Below, piece by piece: positions 9,275-16,912 of a DNA stretch of 50,223 nucleotides. The position numbers and the translations under genes were made by a program. The stretch is from NCBI GenBank assembly GCA_949893755.1, contig CATLCV010000012.1, positions 1 through 50,223 of the forward strand, in the 5' to 3' direction. A model generated the notes under the pieces. The model did no database searches. It saw only the letters and a list, made by a program, of their open reading frames with translations, and had not been told where the DNA came from. This DNA comes from an uncultured Lachnospiraceae bacterium (GTDB lineage Bacteria; Bacillota; Clostridia; Lachnospirales; Lachnospiraceae). Within the stretch, counting starts at the first letter, position 1; each line of letters opens with the position of its first letter.

Positions 9275-11098
9275 TTACTCCAATTCTATCTTCACATCCG
9301 AATTCTCTGCTTCAATCAGCCATGCTCCGTCTTCCAACTGCTTCCAGCTTCCTCCGTCTACATGGGTGATCCGTTCATTTTGAGTCCTCAATACGAACCA
9401 TACAGGATTGCCTGCATTACTTTCCAAATGAATCACATTGTCCTTTCGGCTGTCCGTATAATCCAATGCCAGAAAATTACGGATCCTGTCATCGCATTCT
9501 GATACGGTAGTCCCTGAAAATCCTTTGAAATTCTGCCAATAATACTGAATATTGCCGCCGAATTCAGAAAGCACCTTTTCCAGGGTATCCTCCTCACCCT
9601 CAGGATATGCAACCCGCCCCATGTCCATCCGCACGCTGCTGTATCCCAACGCAGTCTGCACGCTCCGCATCCGAAAGTCTTCACGGTAAGTATGCTCCGT
9701 TCCATCAGACAGTGTACTCTGTCTGGTGATATCTTCTGTCTGGTAGCTGATCAGATCATTTTCTCCGTGATAATCCGTGACAACCGTCCGTACAGGCTCC
9801 AAAATCTCTTCATTTAAAGCAGCTTCCACATCTTTCTCTTCCAGACTGCCTGCATAAAAAGAAGAAAAACGATAATCCGGAAGCTCTTTTCCCATGAACC
9901 GTTGGTCCTCTATCAGCTTCCTGCGAAGCTCCATGTCGGATATACTGCTTCCTGACAGTCCCGCTTCCGCCCCCTGCTCCCGGATACGTCTCATATAATA
10001 CTTAAGCTCAGTCTGGTTTGGAAAGGAATCATCCTCATAATCATACTGCGGAGTAAGCATACAGGAGAGCCCCAGCGTATTCTGCCGGTACACAGCCACG
10101 ATCGAAGGCCATGCGACATCCCGCAGCAGTCTTGACATCGTCTGACCATAGCGAGCTTTGATCTCCGAATTATTTTCTGACGCAAATCCAGGATAATTTA
10201 CGATCACCATATTCTGCGCATTCACTACAGGGTAAAGCTCATAGTCATTCATTCTGGAAGCCATAGCAGTCAAAAGTCCTATACCCGTAACATCTTCCAT
10301 ATATCCGCCGTTTACCGCAAATACATGCGCTTTGTTGAAGCTGTTTCTCCAGATCACCGCCGGATAATCCTCTTCCTCTTTCAATAATTCTTTCGTAATA
10401 CCCCGCATATAAGTCTCTGCGTTCTTACCCAGAATATAATATGGAAATGTCAGTTCCATATCCTGCCTTTTCTCATTCTCTTCCTCGTCTTCTGCCCGGT
10501 ATACGGCTTCGCCTCCCAGCAAAAATCCTTCTTTCAGATATACTCCTTCCAGCTTCGCAGATTCTTCTTTTACTTGTTCAATCCCCAAAAGTTTCCTCAG
10601 GCGGGCATTGTCTTTAATCACGGACACCTCCGGCAGATTGCAGAATACCAGATCAATCCCTGCATCTACACACGCTTCCAGGCTGCCGCATAATTCCTTC
10701 TGGTTCCAGTCCATATCCTCTGCATTTAATATGAGCATTTCCGGGGAGGAAGCCTTGCTTTTCTGCTCAGCTTTTTCGTATGCCTCCAATGATTCATAGC
10801 TGGCCATGCTGCGCTTTGTATATGTCGTCCATGTGCGTACAACATCTTCTATGTTCCCTGTCACGGCTCCGATATAAACCACCCGTTCCCTGGGATTCTC
10901 AGTGGCAGCTCCGATCTCTGACTCTCCGGATTCGAACTTATAAGCACTGCTCTCCCCCAGAAGTTCGTCCCGATCCTGATAATATGAATTTTCTTCATAA
11001 CCATCCCAGCTTTCCAGTGCAACATTGGTAAACTGGAACAGAAAAAACACAACCAGCATGACTGTCGTGATGGCAAGATAATTCCAACGTGATATCAT
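9275..11098 (-). CDS. DUF2194 / PelA-like exported protein
   Basis: 607 residues with one N-terminal membrane anchor (YLAITTVMLVVFFLFQFTN), the rest predicted outside the cell. The middle part looks like a Rossmann-type domain (RVVYIGAVTGNIEDVV, MLILNAEDMDW, IDLVFCNLP). The second half starts SCMLTPQYDYEDDSF, an acidic strand-end placed where polysaccharide deacetylases carry their metal-binding Asp pair, but I do not see the usual downstream HxxxH motif, so catalysis is uncertain. Position between pelE and pelF is where the PelA deacetylase gene lies in Gram-positive pel clusters. Start ATG at 11098 follows AAGGAG. Likely role: deacetylating or handling the polymer at the cell surface. The family assignment is firmer than the enzymatic one. 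Confidence 0.75.
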   Translation of the reverse strand: MISRWNYLAITTVMLVVFFLFQFTNVALESWDGYEENSYYQDRDELLGESSAYKFESGESEIGAATENPRERVVYIGAVTGNIEDVVRTWTTYTKRSMASYESLEAYEKAEQKSKASSPEMLILNAEDMDWNQKELCGSLEACVDAGIDLVFCNLPEVSVIKDNARLRKLLGIEQVKEESAKLEGVYLKEGFLLGGEAVYRAEDEEENEKRQDMELTFPYYILGKNAETYMRGITKELLKEEEDYPAVIWRNSFNKAHVFAVNGGYMEDVTGIGLLTAMASRMNDYELYPVVNAQNMVIVNYPGFASENNSEIKARYGQTMSRLLRDVAWPSIVAVYRQNTLGLSCMLTPQYDYEDDSFPNQTELKYYMRRIREQGAEAGLSGSSISDMELRRKLIEDQRFMGKELPDYRFSSFYAGSLEEKDVEAALNEEILEPVRTVVTDYHGENDLISYQTEDITRQSTLSDGTEHTYREDFRMRSVQTALGYSSVRMDMGRVAYPEGEEDTLEKVLSEFGGNIQYYWQNFKGFSGTTVSECDDRIRNFLALDYTDSRKDNVIHLESNAGNPVWFVLRTQNERITHVDGGSWKQLEDGAWLIEAENSDVKIELE

Positions 11099-11110
11099 TT
11101 CTTTCTCTCC

Positions 11111-12073
11111 TTAGCTGAAAATCCTGATCATTTCCAGCGTATCACTGTCAATGATGATATTCGAATTCTTCAAAGCGTTGAGTGTCTGAAAAAATGCATC
11201 CCTGTTTTTTACGGTAAAATACAATTTCAATCTGCAAGTATAGGCACACAATTCATTTGGGTACTGTTCTTCTAATCTAATACACCATTTTTCCACATTT
11301 TCAAAATTCCTGCTTTCCAGCAGCCGCATACACAGACCCTCATACCACTCCGGAGTAATCCTGGAAGCATTTTTTTCATAGAGCAATTCCATAGCCTCTT
11401 CCAACATTCGTACAAACCGGTCCTGCTCCAGATCCATGAAAACTCTTTGGCTCAGGAAATCCTCCATGTATGCGATCAATGCCACTTCGTATTCTATCTG
11501 CTCGGAGCCTTGATCCTCTTCCTTCATCTGACGGTACAACTTATGTACACCCATACGAAATTCATTCAGTCTGTCGCTCAGGATAGAAGCCGCATAATGC
11601 GCCGACTCCGAGTCCTCCGAATTCAAAGCCAAAGCCACCGATGACAGAGATTCCTGCATATCTCCCTTGATGATATTCATCATGGCCACCCGCAGATTCT
11701 TCTCATCACTGACCGCAAGGGCATCTTCCACAGGAATCACATTGCGTTCCCGCTCTTCATTGGCCTTTACCTGTGTCTTCACACGGCTTTTATCAAAAAT
11801 GACATCCTCCAGATTCACCTGAAATCTGAAAATTGTCAGATACAGCAGGTGGGTCACGAAGAAAAATACAGGAGCAACCACCGGACAGAGCACCATGATA
11901 AAAAATCGGATAATATAAGTCTTCCTGCCGTCATACAGAAATTCCGCTTCTTCATTCTTCTTTTTCCGGATGGGCACGGCGATGAACAGTCCGCAGATCA
12001 GATAGGCCGCTGCCACCGCCAGATTGATCAAAAGCATCATGACAAACAAATGCTCTTCCCTTGTCAGTGTCAT
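11111..12073 (-). CDS. pelE: PelE-like membrane protein with helical-repeat C-terminus
   Basis: 320 residues. Two N-terminal hydrophobic segments (about residues 11-34 and 50-78) are followed by an all-helical region with paired helices that looks TPR-like (MRLLESRNFENVEKWCIRLEE). PelE of Pseudomonas has the same size and layout (two membrane helices plus TPRs) and bridges PelD, PelF and PelG. Sequence identity to known PelE cannot be judged by eye, so the call rests on architecture plus position directly after the PelD-like gene. Its ATG overlaps the pelD-like stop by 4 nt (ATGA) and has AAAGGAGG 7 nt upstream, so the two are translationally coupled. Confidence 0.7.
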   Translation of the reverse strand: MTLTREEHLFVMMLLINLAVAAAYLICGLFIAVPIRKKKNEEAEFLYDGRKTYIIRFFIMVLCPVVAPVFFFVTHLLYLTIFRFQVNLEDVIFDKSRVKTQVKANEERERNVIPVEDALAVSDEKNLRVAMMNIIKGDMQESLSSVALALNSEDSESAHYAASILSDRLNEFRMGVHKLYRQMKEEDQGSEQIEYEVALIAYMEDFLSQRVFMDLEQDRFVRMLEEAMELLYEKNASRITPEWYEGLCMRLLESRNFENVEKWCIRLEEQYPNELCAYTCRLKLYFTVKNRDAFFQTLNALKNSNIIIDSDTLEMIRIFS

Positions 12074-14262
12074 ACCATGACCTCCTTTAGCAGGCTCTCA
12101 TAGCCAAGCTTCCGAAAACGGTCCCGAACGCCTTCCGCATTTTCCAGATCTGTGTTGGAAAGCAGGATATAAAGCTTTCCGCCCTCCATAGTTCCCATAT
12201 AGTCTGTCTGACGTATGCAGCTCTCCAGCAGCGCGGAAGCCTGTTCATACCCCTGATAGCCTGTCACGATCTCTACCAGCGTACATTCTGTCAGGCCTTT
12301 GCTCTTGGCATCCAAAAATGCCTTCACCAGCTGTGTAAATGCATCCTCGTTGAGCACGCTGGTTCCCGGGATATAACGCTGGCCCTTCAGGCTTTCCAGA
12401 TAACGGCTGGCACGTACGGACGCGTTCTGGATCAATGTTCCGATCACCGTCAGCCGGTTTGCCTCGGACAGAGTCATCCTCTGCCACGGGATGCCCCATA
12501 CCATCAGGATCAGCTGCATCTCCTCCTCAGCATATACGGCGCTGGCCATCAGCGGAAGCTCCGCCTCCATGTTCTTGTTGATATAGACCCTGCCATTACT
12601 CAGTTCCGTGTACAGATCACCCATGGCCGTATACTTTACGGAATTGCCAAGCTTGCGTGCCTCCGGGGAGGTTGCGGAAAAGAGTCTTGCGTAATCCCTG
12701 TTGGCTACGATATATACAGCCACATCCCGGCTGTCCATCAGTTCCCCCAGCACCTGTGCCGCATAGAACAATACTTCTTCGGTTTCATATCTTTCCAGGC
12801 TGGAAGTAATCTCATAAATCTTTCCAAGGCTGTCCTTGTGGTTGACAAGCTGTGCTTCAAAGTTCCGTTTCATCCGGACATTACTGTCATTGATCTCTGA
12901 GATATCTTCAATCCTTTCATACAGATATCCCAGTTCTTCCTCTTTATCGTCCTGTGTGTGGCGCAGGCGGTCCCGAATATAACCTACCACCATTCCTACG
13001 ATAAACAGCTGTGCCATCCAGACATATGTATTGTAATCCAGCAGAACTTCGAACTGTATATGCCCGTCTGTCTGCCGGAAACAATATCCCACGGAGGCAA
13101 GCAACGCAGAAAAGATTGCTTCCTGCTGCCCGTAGATTGCTGCAAACAGCAGAACATACAGCAGATAAAAATCCAATCTGCCAAAATACTGGCTTCCCGC
13201 AGCCCGGTCATACAATATGTAGAATATGACAAAGCAGATCAGATTCTCCAAAAGCGGAAGCAGACTTTTCGCAGCTACTTTAGTACCATGCAGCAGCCTG
13301 CCTCCCCATCCGCCCCCTGCGTCCTCGGATTTCAGGAAACTGTCACTGTAACGCTTCATAAACGCGGCAACCTCTCCCACGCCTTCCGGATAGTGGGTAA
13401 AGATCCGCTGTCCAAATTCATTCTGATAGGTTCTTCCGTCCAGTATATGTCGGTACTTCTCTCCTACGGACTGATCCGTAATGGTGATACCCGCCCCCAT
13501 CTTTTCGATGATGATCTGTGCAAGCTCCATCTCGTTGATCTCTTCCATTGATGAGATATGATAGCAAGGCTGTCCGACCTGCTCCGCCGTCATGACCTTA
13601 TAAATAAGTTCCACCGCGTCATTTACATACAGCATGGAAAAGCTGTTCCTGCCATTTGCGGAAATACTTCCTCTCTTCAATGCTTCCAGGCACATCCTGT
13701 AGCAGGGATTGCTTTCCTCCTGTCCCTTCTGCGGCACGCTGTATACCTGATCCAGCCGCAGAACGACCGTATCTACATCCTGCATATTCCGATAGTTGCC
13801 GCACAGCTCTTCGCCCTGTGCCACAGCCAATGCTTTAAAGCCCTTGGGAGACACCTTTTCCGTCTCCGGAATGTCATTGGCATAGGAATTGCTGAATACC
13901 TCCTGAGAAGACAGATATACAAAACGTCCGCCTCCGAGCATAGAGTATGCCGACAGGATGTTGATCAGGGATGATGTATAACGTACCGATTCTGTTCTTC
14001 CATGGTGCTTCCACTCAAAGTTCGTATCATATGCGCCCATGAACAGCACGATCTCCGGCCTGACACTCTCCATCACATCCTTGACACTCTCACTGTCATA
14101 TAGGAAATCATACTTCTCAAAAACCCGCTTACGGGAAATACCGCGCTCTTTATCCTTTCCCTTCTGCCCTGTCAACAGATAGATCCGGTGATTGCTTTTG
14201 TTTAGCTTGTCGATCATGGCATCCATGACCTTGCTGGCTCCGCCAATTAATAATACATTCAT
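12070..14262 (-). CDS. pelD: SDR-PelD fusion: c-di-GMP receptor of the Pel synthase
   Basis: 730 residues in four parts. (1) Residues 1-300: an extended SDR/NAD-epimerase fold (MNVLLIGGAS; FVYLSSQEVFSNSY), but the catalytic Tyr and Lys of YxxxK are replaced by Phe142 and Ala146, so epimerase activity is doubtful. (2) About 325-440: four hydrophobic segments. (3) About 450-610: coiled coil and GAF domain. (4) About 615-730: degenerate GGDEF domain in which the signature is EGGKLY, while the upstream inhibitory-site motif RxxD is kept as RQTD (residues 684-687, 12202-12213). PelD has this TM-GAF-degenerate GGDEF plan and activates Pel synthesis when c-di-GMP binds RxxD. First gene of the operon; no start competes with ATG 14262. 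Confidence 0.82.
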   Translation of the reverse strand: MNVLLIGGASKVMDAMIDKLNKSNHRIYLLTGQKGKDKERGISRKRVFEKYDFLYDSESVKDVMESVRPEIVLFMGAYDTNFEWKHHGRTESVRYTSSLINILSAYSMLGGGRFVYLSSQEVFSNSYANDIPETEKVSPKGFKALAVAQGEELCGNYRNMQDVDTVVLRLDQVYSVPQKGQEESNPCYRMCLEALKRGSISANGRNSFSMLYVNDAVELIYKVMTAEQVGQPCYHISSMEEINEMELAQIIIEKMGAGITITDQSVGEKYRHILDGRTYQNEFGQRIFTHYPEGVGEVAAFMKRYSDSFLKSEDAGGGWGGRLLHGTKVAAKSLLPLLENLICFVIFYILYDRAAGSQYFGRLDFYLLYVLLFAAIYGQQEAIFSALLASVGYCFRQTDGHIQFEVLLDYNTYVWMAQLFIVGMVVGYIRDRLRHTQDDKEEELGYLYERIEDISEINDSNVRMKRNFEAQLVNHKDSLGKIYEITSSLERYETEEVLFYAAQVLGELMDSRDVAVYIVANRDYARLFSATSPEARKLGNSVKYTAMGDLYTELSNGRVYINKNMEAELPLMASAVYAEEEMQLILMVWGIPWQRMTLSEANRLTVIGTLIQNASVRASRYLESLKGQRYIPGTSVLNEDAFTQLVKAFLDAKSKGLTECTLVEIVTGYQGYEQASALLESCIRQTDYMGTMEGGKLYILLSNTDLENAEGVRDRFRKLGYESLLKEVMV

Positions 14263-14428
14263 TATTCTTCGCCATCCTCATCTTAAAATAATCTTTTTTC
14301 TGACTCCCGGTGATTTCCCTGTACACTAAAAAGGGGTATCTTTCCTAAATTTAGAAAAAGTTTACCCTGTCCACTTGTCCTGTCATCTGTCTGCTAAATT
14401 CTTCTCATGATTTCTTCTTTGCCGGAAG

Positions 14429-14453
14429 GACGTAAAGTGCCCTGCTCTGCGAC
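14429..14453 (-). repeat. Left core-like recombination site
   Basis: Read on the minus strand: arm GTCGCAGAG (14453-14445), spacer CAGGGCA (14444-14438), arm CTTTACGTC (14437-14429). The 20 bases TTGTCGCAGAGCAGGGCACT (14455-14436) are repeated exactly, in opposite orientation, at 15862-15881. The arm facing the inside of the segment is the one conserved between sites. Confidence 0.72.
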
Positions 14454-14479
14454 AACCCCCTACCCATGATATTGAGTAA

Positions 14480-14508
14480 ATATTAACACAAATTTTATAT
14501 ATTTTCAA
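14480..14508 (-). promoter_or_regulatory. Promoter reading toward the Pel operon
   Basis: TTGAAA (14508-14503), a 17-nt spacer and TAATAT (14485-14480) on the minus strand form a good sigma-A promoter; the start would be near 14473. The transcript crosses the left recombination site and reaches the pelD-like ATG about 210 nt later. I see no comparable promoter between the site and 14262, so the operon's expression may depend on this invertible promoter. Confidence 0.62.
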
Positions 14509-14615
14509 TACTAATATATATTTCCCAATCTCTGAATTCGCGTCAATATATGAAATTTTTGTAAATTGAGAGCCCTGCGCAGTCTGTTTGGCAGTCATTA
14601 TTTTATATAAAAAGT

Positions 14616-14631
14616 GTATAAATTCTTATAC
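14616..14631. promoter_or_regulatory. Small palindrome upstream of the recombinase gene
   Basis: GTATAA-ATTC-TTATAC is a perfect 6-bp inverted repeat about 48 nt ahead of the recombinase start codon in very A+T-rich DNA. It could be an operator or part of the recombinase promoter; no function can be assigned. Confidence 0.3.
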
Positions 14632-14678
14632 ATTTAATATTGGCACTATGGACAAAGCAAAACACAGGAGGTACTTGT

Positions 14679-15815
14679 ATGGCAAAGGGTGAAAATATTT
14701 TCAAAAGGAAGGATGGCCGTTGGGAGGCACGGTATATCAAAACCCGTGAAAAAAGCGGCAAGATCAAATATGGGTTCTGCTACGGCAAAACCTATATGGA
14801 AGCCAAGGACAAGGCTGCGGAAGCGAGAGCGAAGCTGTTAAGCGGAACGGTTTCGAAGCCTGAAGTAAAAGCAGAAAAATTTTCGTTTTATTGTGACAGC
14901 TGGCTGGATCTTCGCAGCACACAGTTAAAAGCGTCCAGCTATGTTAAATATCAGTACGGGATTGAAAAACATGTGAAACCTTATTTGGGAAATCTGTATC
15001 CCGAAGATATTACAACGGAAAAATTATCCGCTTTTTCGCAGCATCTGATCAATGAAAAGGAACTCTCTATCAAATCCGTGCGTGATATCCTGACTTTTAT
15101 GCGTTCTATCCTTACCTATATCAATAAGCAGATTGACGGAGCATTATCCCATGTCGAAGTGATCTATCCCCGCGAATCTCCCAAAGCAGTACGTGTATTG
15201 AGCGAAGAGGAAGAATCCAGGCTGGTTTTATATTTGTCAAATGGGATGGACGCGGGAAGGTTTGCCGTCTATCTGGCACTTCGCACCGGAATGCGGATCG
15301 GCGAGATCTGCGCTCTGCGCTGGAAGGACATTTCCTTCGACGAGGAGATCATCTGTGTGAACAAAACCGTACAGCGTATCAAGGATATCAATTCTCAGGG
15401 AAAGACAAAAACAATACTGATGATCGGCTCGCCCAAAAGCGACAAGTCGCGGAGGACCATCCCGCTTATGCCGGATATTTCGGCGCTTTGCAGACAATTT
15501 TATCAGGATGACCCAGAATGTTTTGTACTGACCGGAAATGGGAACTGCATGGAGCCTCGAAATCTGCAAAGATATTTAAAGAAATACACGGCGGCATGCA
15601 GTATAGAAAATGTACATTTTCATACCCTGCGCCATACCTTTGCGACACGCTGCATCGAAGTCGGCTTTGATGTAAAAACCTTAAGTGAGGTGCTCGGACA
15701 TGCAAACATTTCCGTAACGCTTGACCGGTATGTACATCCGAATATCAATTTAAAAAGGGAAAATATGCGCCGTTTAAAAACAGCGGACTGTTTTTCTTAT
15801 GAGCAGTCAAATTAA
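14679..15815 (+). CDS. Tyrosine recombinase/integrase, probable invertase of its own segment
   Basis: 378 residues from the ATG at 14679, preceded by AGGAGG with a 7-nt spacer. The N-terminal ~60 residues (MAKGENIFKRKDGRWEARYI) are the AP2-like arm-binding domain of Tn916-type integrases, then a SAM-like core-binding domain (KASSYVKYQYGIEKHVKPYL). The catalytic domain has Arg in ALRTGMRIGEICALRW, HTLRHTFATRC (HxxR), LGHANISVTLDRYVH with the nucleophile Tyr. All catalytic residues appear intact. No excisionase, conjugation or phage genes are near, and the gene sits inside inverted core-like sites, so local inversion is more likely than element transfer. It is divergent from the Pel operon, the opposite strand to its neighbours. 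Confidence 0.9.
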   Translation: MAKGENIFKRKDGRWEARYIKTREKSGKIKYGFCYGKTYMEAKDKAAEARAKLLSGTVSKPEVKAEKFSFYCDSWLDLRSTQLKASSYVKYQYGIEKHVKPYLGNLYPEDITTEKLSAFSQHLINEKELSIKSVRDILTFMRSILTYINKQIDGALSHVEVIYPRESPKAVRVLSEEEESRLVLYLSNGMDAGRFAVYLALRTGMRIGEICALRWKDISFDEEIICVNKTVQRIKDINSQGKTKTILMIGSPKSDKSRRTIPLMPDISALCRQFYQDDPECFVLTGNGNCMEPRNLQRYLKKYTAACSIENVHFHTLRHTFATRCIEVGFDVKTLSEVLGHANISVTLDRYVHPNINLKRENMRRLKTADCFSYEQSN

Positions 15816-15863
15816 GCAGTCAATTTTTAGAAAGCTCTGCCGTCAGGGCGATTCCGATACATT

Positions 15864-15888
15864 GTCGCAGAGCAGGGCACTCTGCGTC
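15864..15888 (+). repeat. Right core-like recombination site
   Basis: Arm GTCGCAGAG (15864-15872), spacer CAGGGCA (15873-15879), arm CTCTGCGTC (15880-15888). The two arms here are near-perfect inverted repeats (8 of 9). The site is the inverted partner of 14429-14453 and lies about 50 nt after the recombinase stop codon. Confidence 0.72.
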
Positions 15889-16017
15889 AGATCCTGAGTA
15901 TACCTTGTGAAGCGGCCGAATGGCCATGGTGGGATGCCCTTGGGTATAACAAATTGGAGCTGCCGCATTCAGAAGGATCCACATCCTTCCATAAATTCGG
16001 CAACTCCACTTTTTATT

Positions 16018-16305
16018 TCAAACGTTCCCGCAGCAACGCTCCAGAATCTCAACCATCGTATCGGTATCACCTTTTCTCGTTGCCGTCAGCATCTTACCGG
16101 ATTCTACCGCCAGGCGATAGATATAGCCGAAATCCGGCCTTTTCCTTACCATTTCCGCAAACTTATCCATCAATTCTTTATTCGGGATTGATACACAGCC
16201 ATCCGCATAGCTCAAAAAGCCGTATACAACCATAGCTGAAAAAATCTCATCCTTTGTCTTAAGTTCCATGGAGACGGAAGCATATTCCTGTACATTTGCC
16301 GGCAC
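16018..16305 (-). pseudogene. C-terminal remnant of an AAA-ATPase-like / PD-(D/E)XK nuclease family protein
   Basis: 95 codons open with MPANVQEYASVSMELKTKDE and continue with FSAMVVYGFLSYADGCVSIP and NKELMDKFAEMVRKRPDFGY. This is the middle/C-terminal region of a large Clostridia/Bacteroidetes family annotated as AAA-like ATPase with a PD-(D/E)XK nuclease domain. The ATPase N-terminus is missing upstream and the nuclease domain is missing downstream, where the frame stops at 16018. It borders the invertible segment, which may mark an old rearrangement end. Unlikely to be functional. Confidence 0.6.
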
Positions 16306-16383
16306 ACTCCTTTCTGCATCGGCGCTTCCTCAGTTTCCCGCTTCTATAACCCCAATCCTCGTCCCACACCTCATCATATATAG

Positions 16384-16428
16384 AAAAGGCGTAAAGCTAT
16401 TTTCATTATCCTATGCTTCACGCCTTTT
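16384..16428 (-). terminator. Terminator after hicAB
   Basis: AAAAGGCGTGAAGC (16428-16415) pairs with GCTTTACGCCTTTT (16397-16384) with one mismatch; a short U-run follows on the minus strand. It lies 6 nt after the hicB stop and closes the hicA-hicB transcript. The symmetric A/T flanks could also terminate rightward transcripts. Confidence 0.7.
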
Positions 16429-16433
16429 AAATC

Positions 16434-16646
16434 CTAAACCACTATATCGTTAAATAATGCAGGTTCCGGAATCGGTACTCCCTCTTCCTTTGCTGTCTCT
16501 ATCCACATATCCCGTACAATATTCACTTCCCTGAACGCTTCCTCCTGTGTCCTCCCATGCGCCATACACCCCTGTAGTTCCGGAATGCTTGCCACATAAA
16601 TATCATCAATATTATCATATTGAATCAACACAGAATATTTTGACAT
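16434..16646 (-). CDS. hicB: HicB-family antitoxin
   Basis: 70 residues, MSKYSVLIQYDNIDDIYVAS then IPELQGCMAHGRTQEEAF: the HicB RNase-H-like fold, which binds and blocks the HicA toxin and usually represses its own operon. I start at 16646 because GAGGTGAT lies directly upstream; an in-frame ATG at 16667 would overlap the toxin gene and lacks a ribosome site. No DNA-binding tail follows the fold, so it is a short HicB. Toxin gene first, antitoxin second, is the usual hicAB order. Confidence 0.88.
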   Translation of the reverse strand: MSKYSVLIQYDNIDDIYVASIPELQGCMAHGRTQEEAFREVNIVRDMWIETAKEEGVPIPEPALFNDIVV

Positions 16647-16656
16647 TTTATCACCT

Positions 16657-16896
16657 CTATAATCCATATTTCAACATAATCTTTCTAAGTTGTCTTACTT
16701 CATAGCCCTTAGCTTTCGCCCCATCCTTTTGAATATTCATGAAAGCCTTGAGTTCACGATGAAAATATTGCATATGTGAACCATTTTGACGAATAAAATC
16801 AAACCCCAAATCTACAATTAAATTGCGAAAATCATTAAAGCGGATATTATTATCACTTTTTCCGCTCATAACATCATTATACGTCTTTTGGTTCAT
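16657..16896 (-). CDS. hicA: HicA-family toxin (mRNA interferase)
   Basis: 79 residues with a dsRBD-like fold. The region FDFIRQNGSHMQYFHRE contains the catalytic His of HicA (GSH), and NIQKDGAKAKGYEVRQLRKI is the conserved C-terminal part. HicA cleaves mRNA in a translation-independent way when not bound by HicB. Start ATG 16896 has GGGGAG about 9 nt upstream. It lies only 16 nt after the upstream small gene, so it may be transcribed from that gene's promoter. Confidence 0.87.
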   Translation of the reverse strand: MNQKTYNDVMSGKSDNNIRFNDFRNLIVDLGFDFIRQNGSHMQYFHRELKAFMNIQKDGAKAKGYEVRQLRKIMLKYGL

Positions 16897-16912
16897 ACAG
16901 ATTGGCTCCCCT

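Larger units (their letters stand above)
14429..15888. mobile_element. Predicted invertible segment (inverton) carrying its recombinase and the pel promoter
   Basis: Two inverted sites enclose about 1.4 kb. In both, the arm GTCGCAGAG and the asymmetric 7-bp spacer CAGGGCA are identical, and the second arm is an inverted, related sequence (CTCTGCGTC on the right, CTTTACGTC on the left). Two 9-bp arms around a 7-bp spacer is the plan of a tyrosine-recombinase core site. Inverted placement predicts inversion, not excision. The segment holds the recombinase gene and a leftward promoter that reads out across the left site into the Pel operon. As sequenced it is in the predicted ON orientation. Inversion itself is inferred, not seen. 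Confidence 0.68.

Noticed and set aside
14429..14473. Possible c-di-GMP (GEMM) riboswitch in the pel leader, suggested by CAGGGCA and CCGGCAAAG-like motifs
   Set aside because: The conserved GEMM helices and tetraloop-receptor spacing are absent, and the sequence is better explained as a recombination core site repeated in inverse at 15864-15888.
14679..15815. Integrase as a sign of a conjugative or integrative element
   Set aside because: No excisionase, relaxase, conjugation or phage genes lie nearby and the flanking sites are inverted, not direct, so excision is not predicted.
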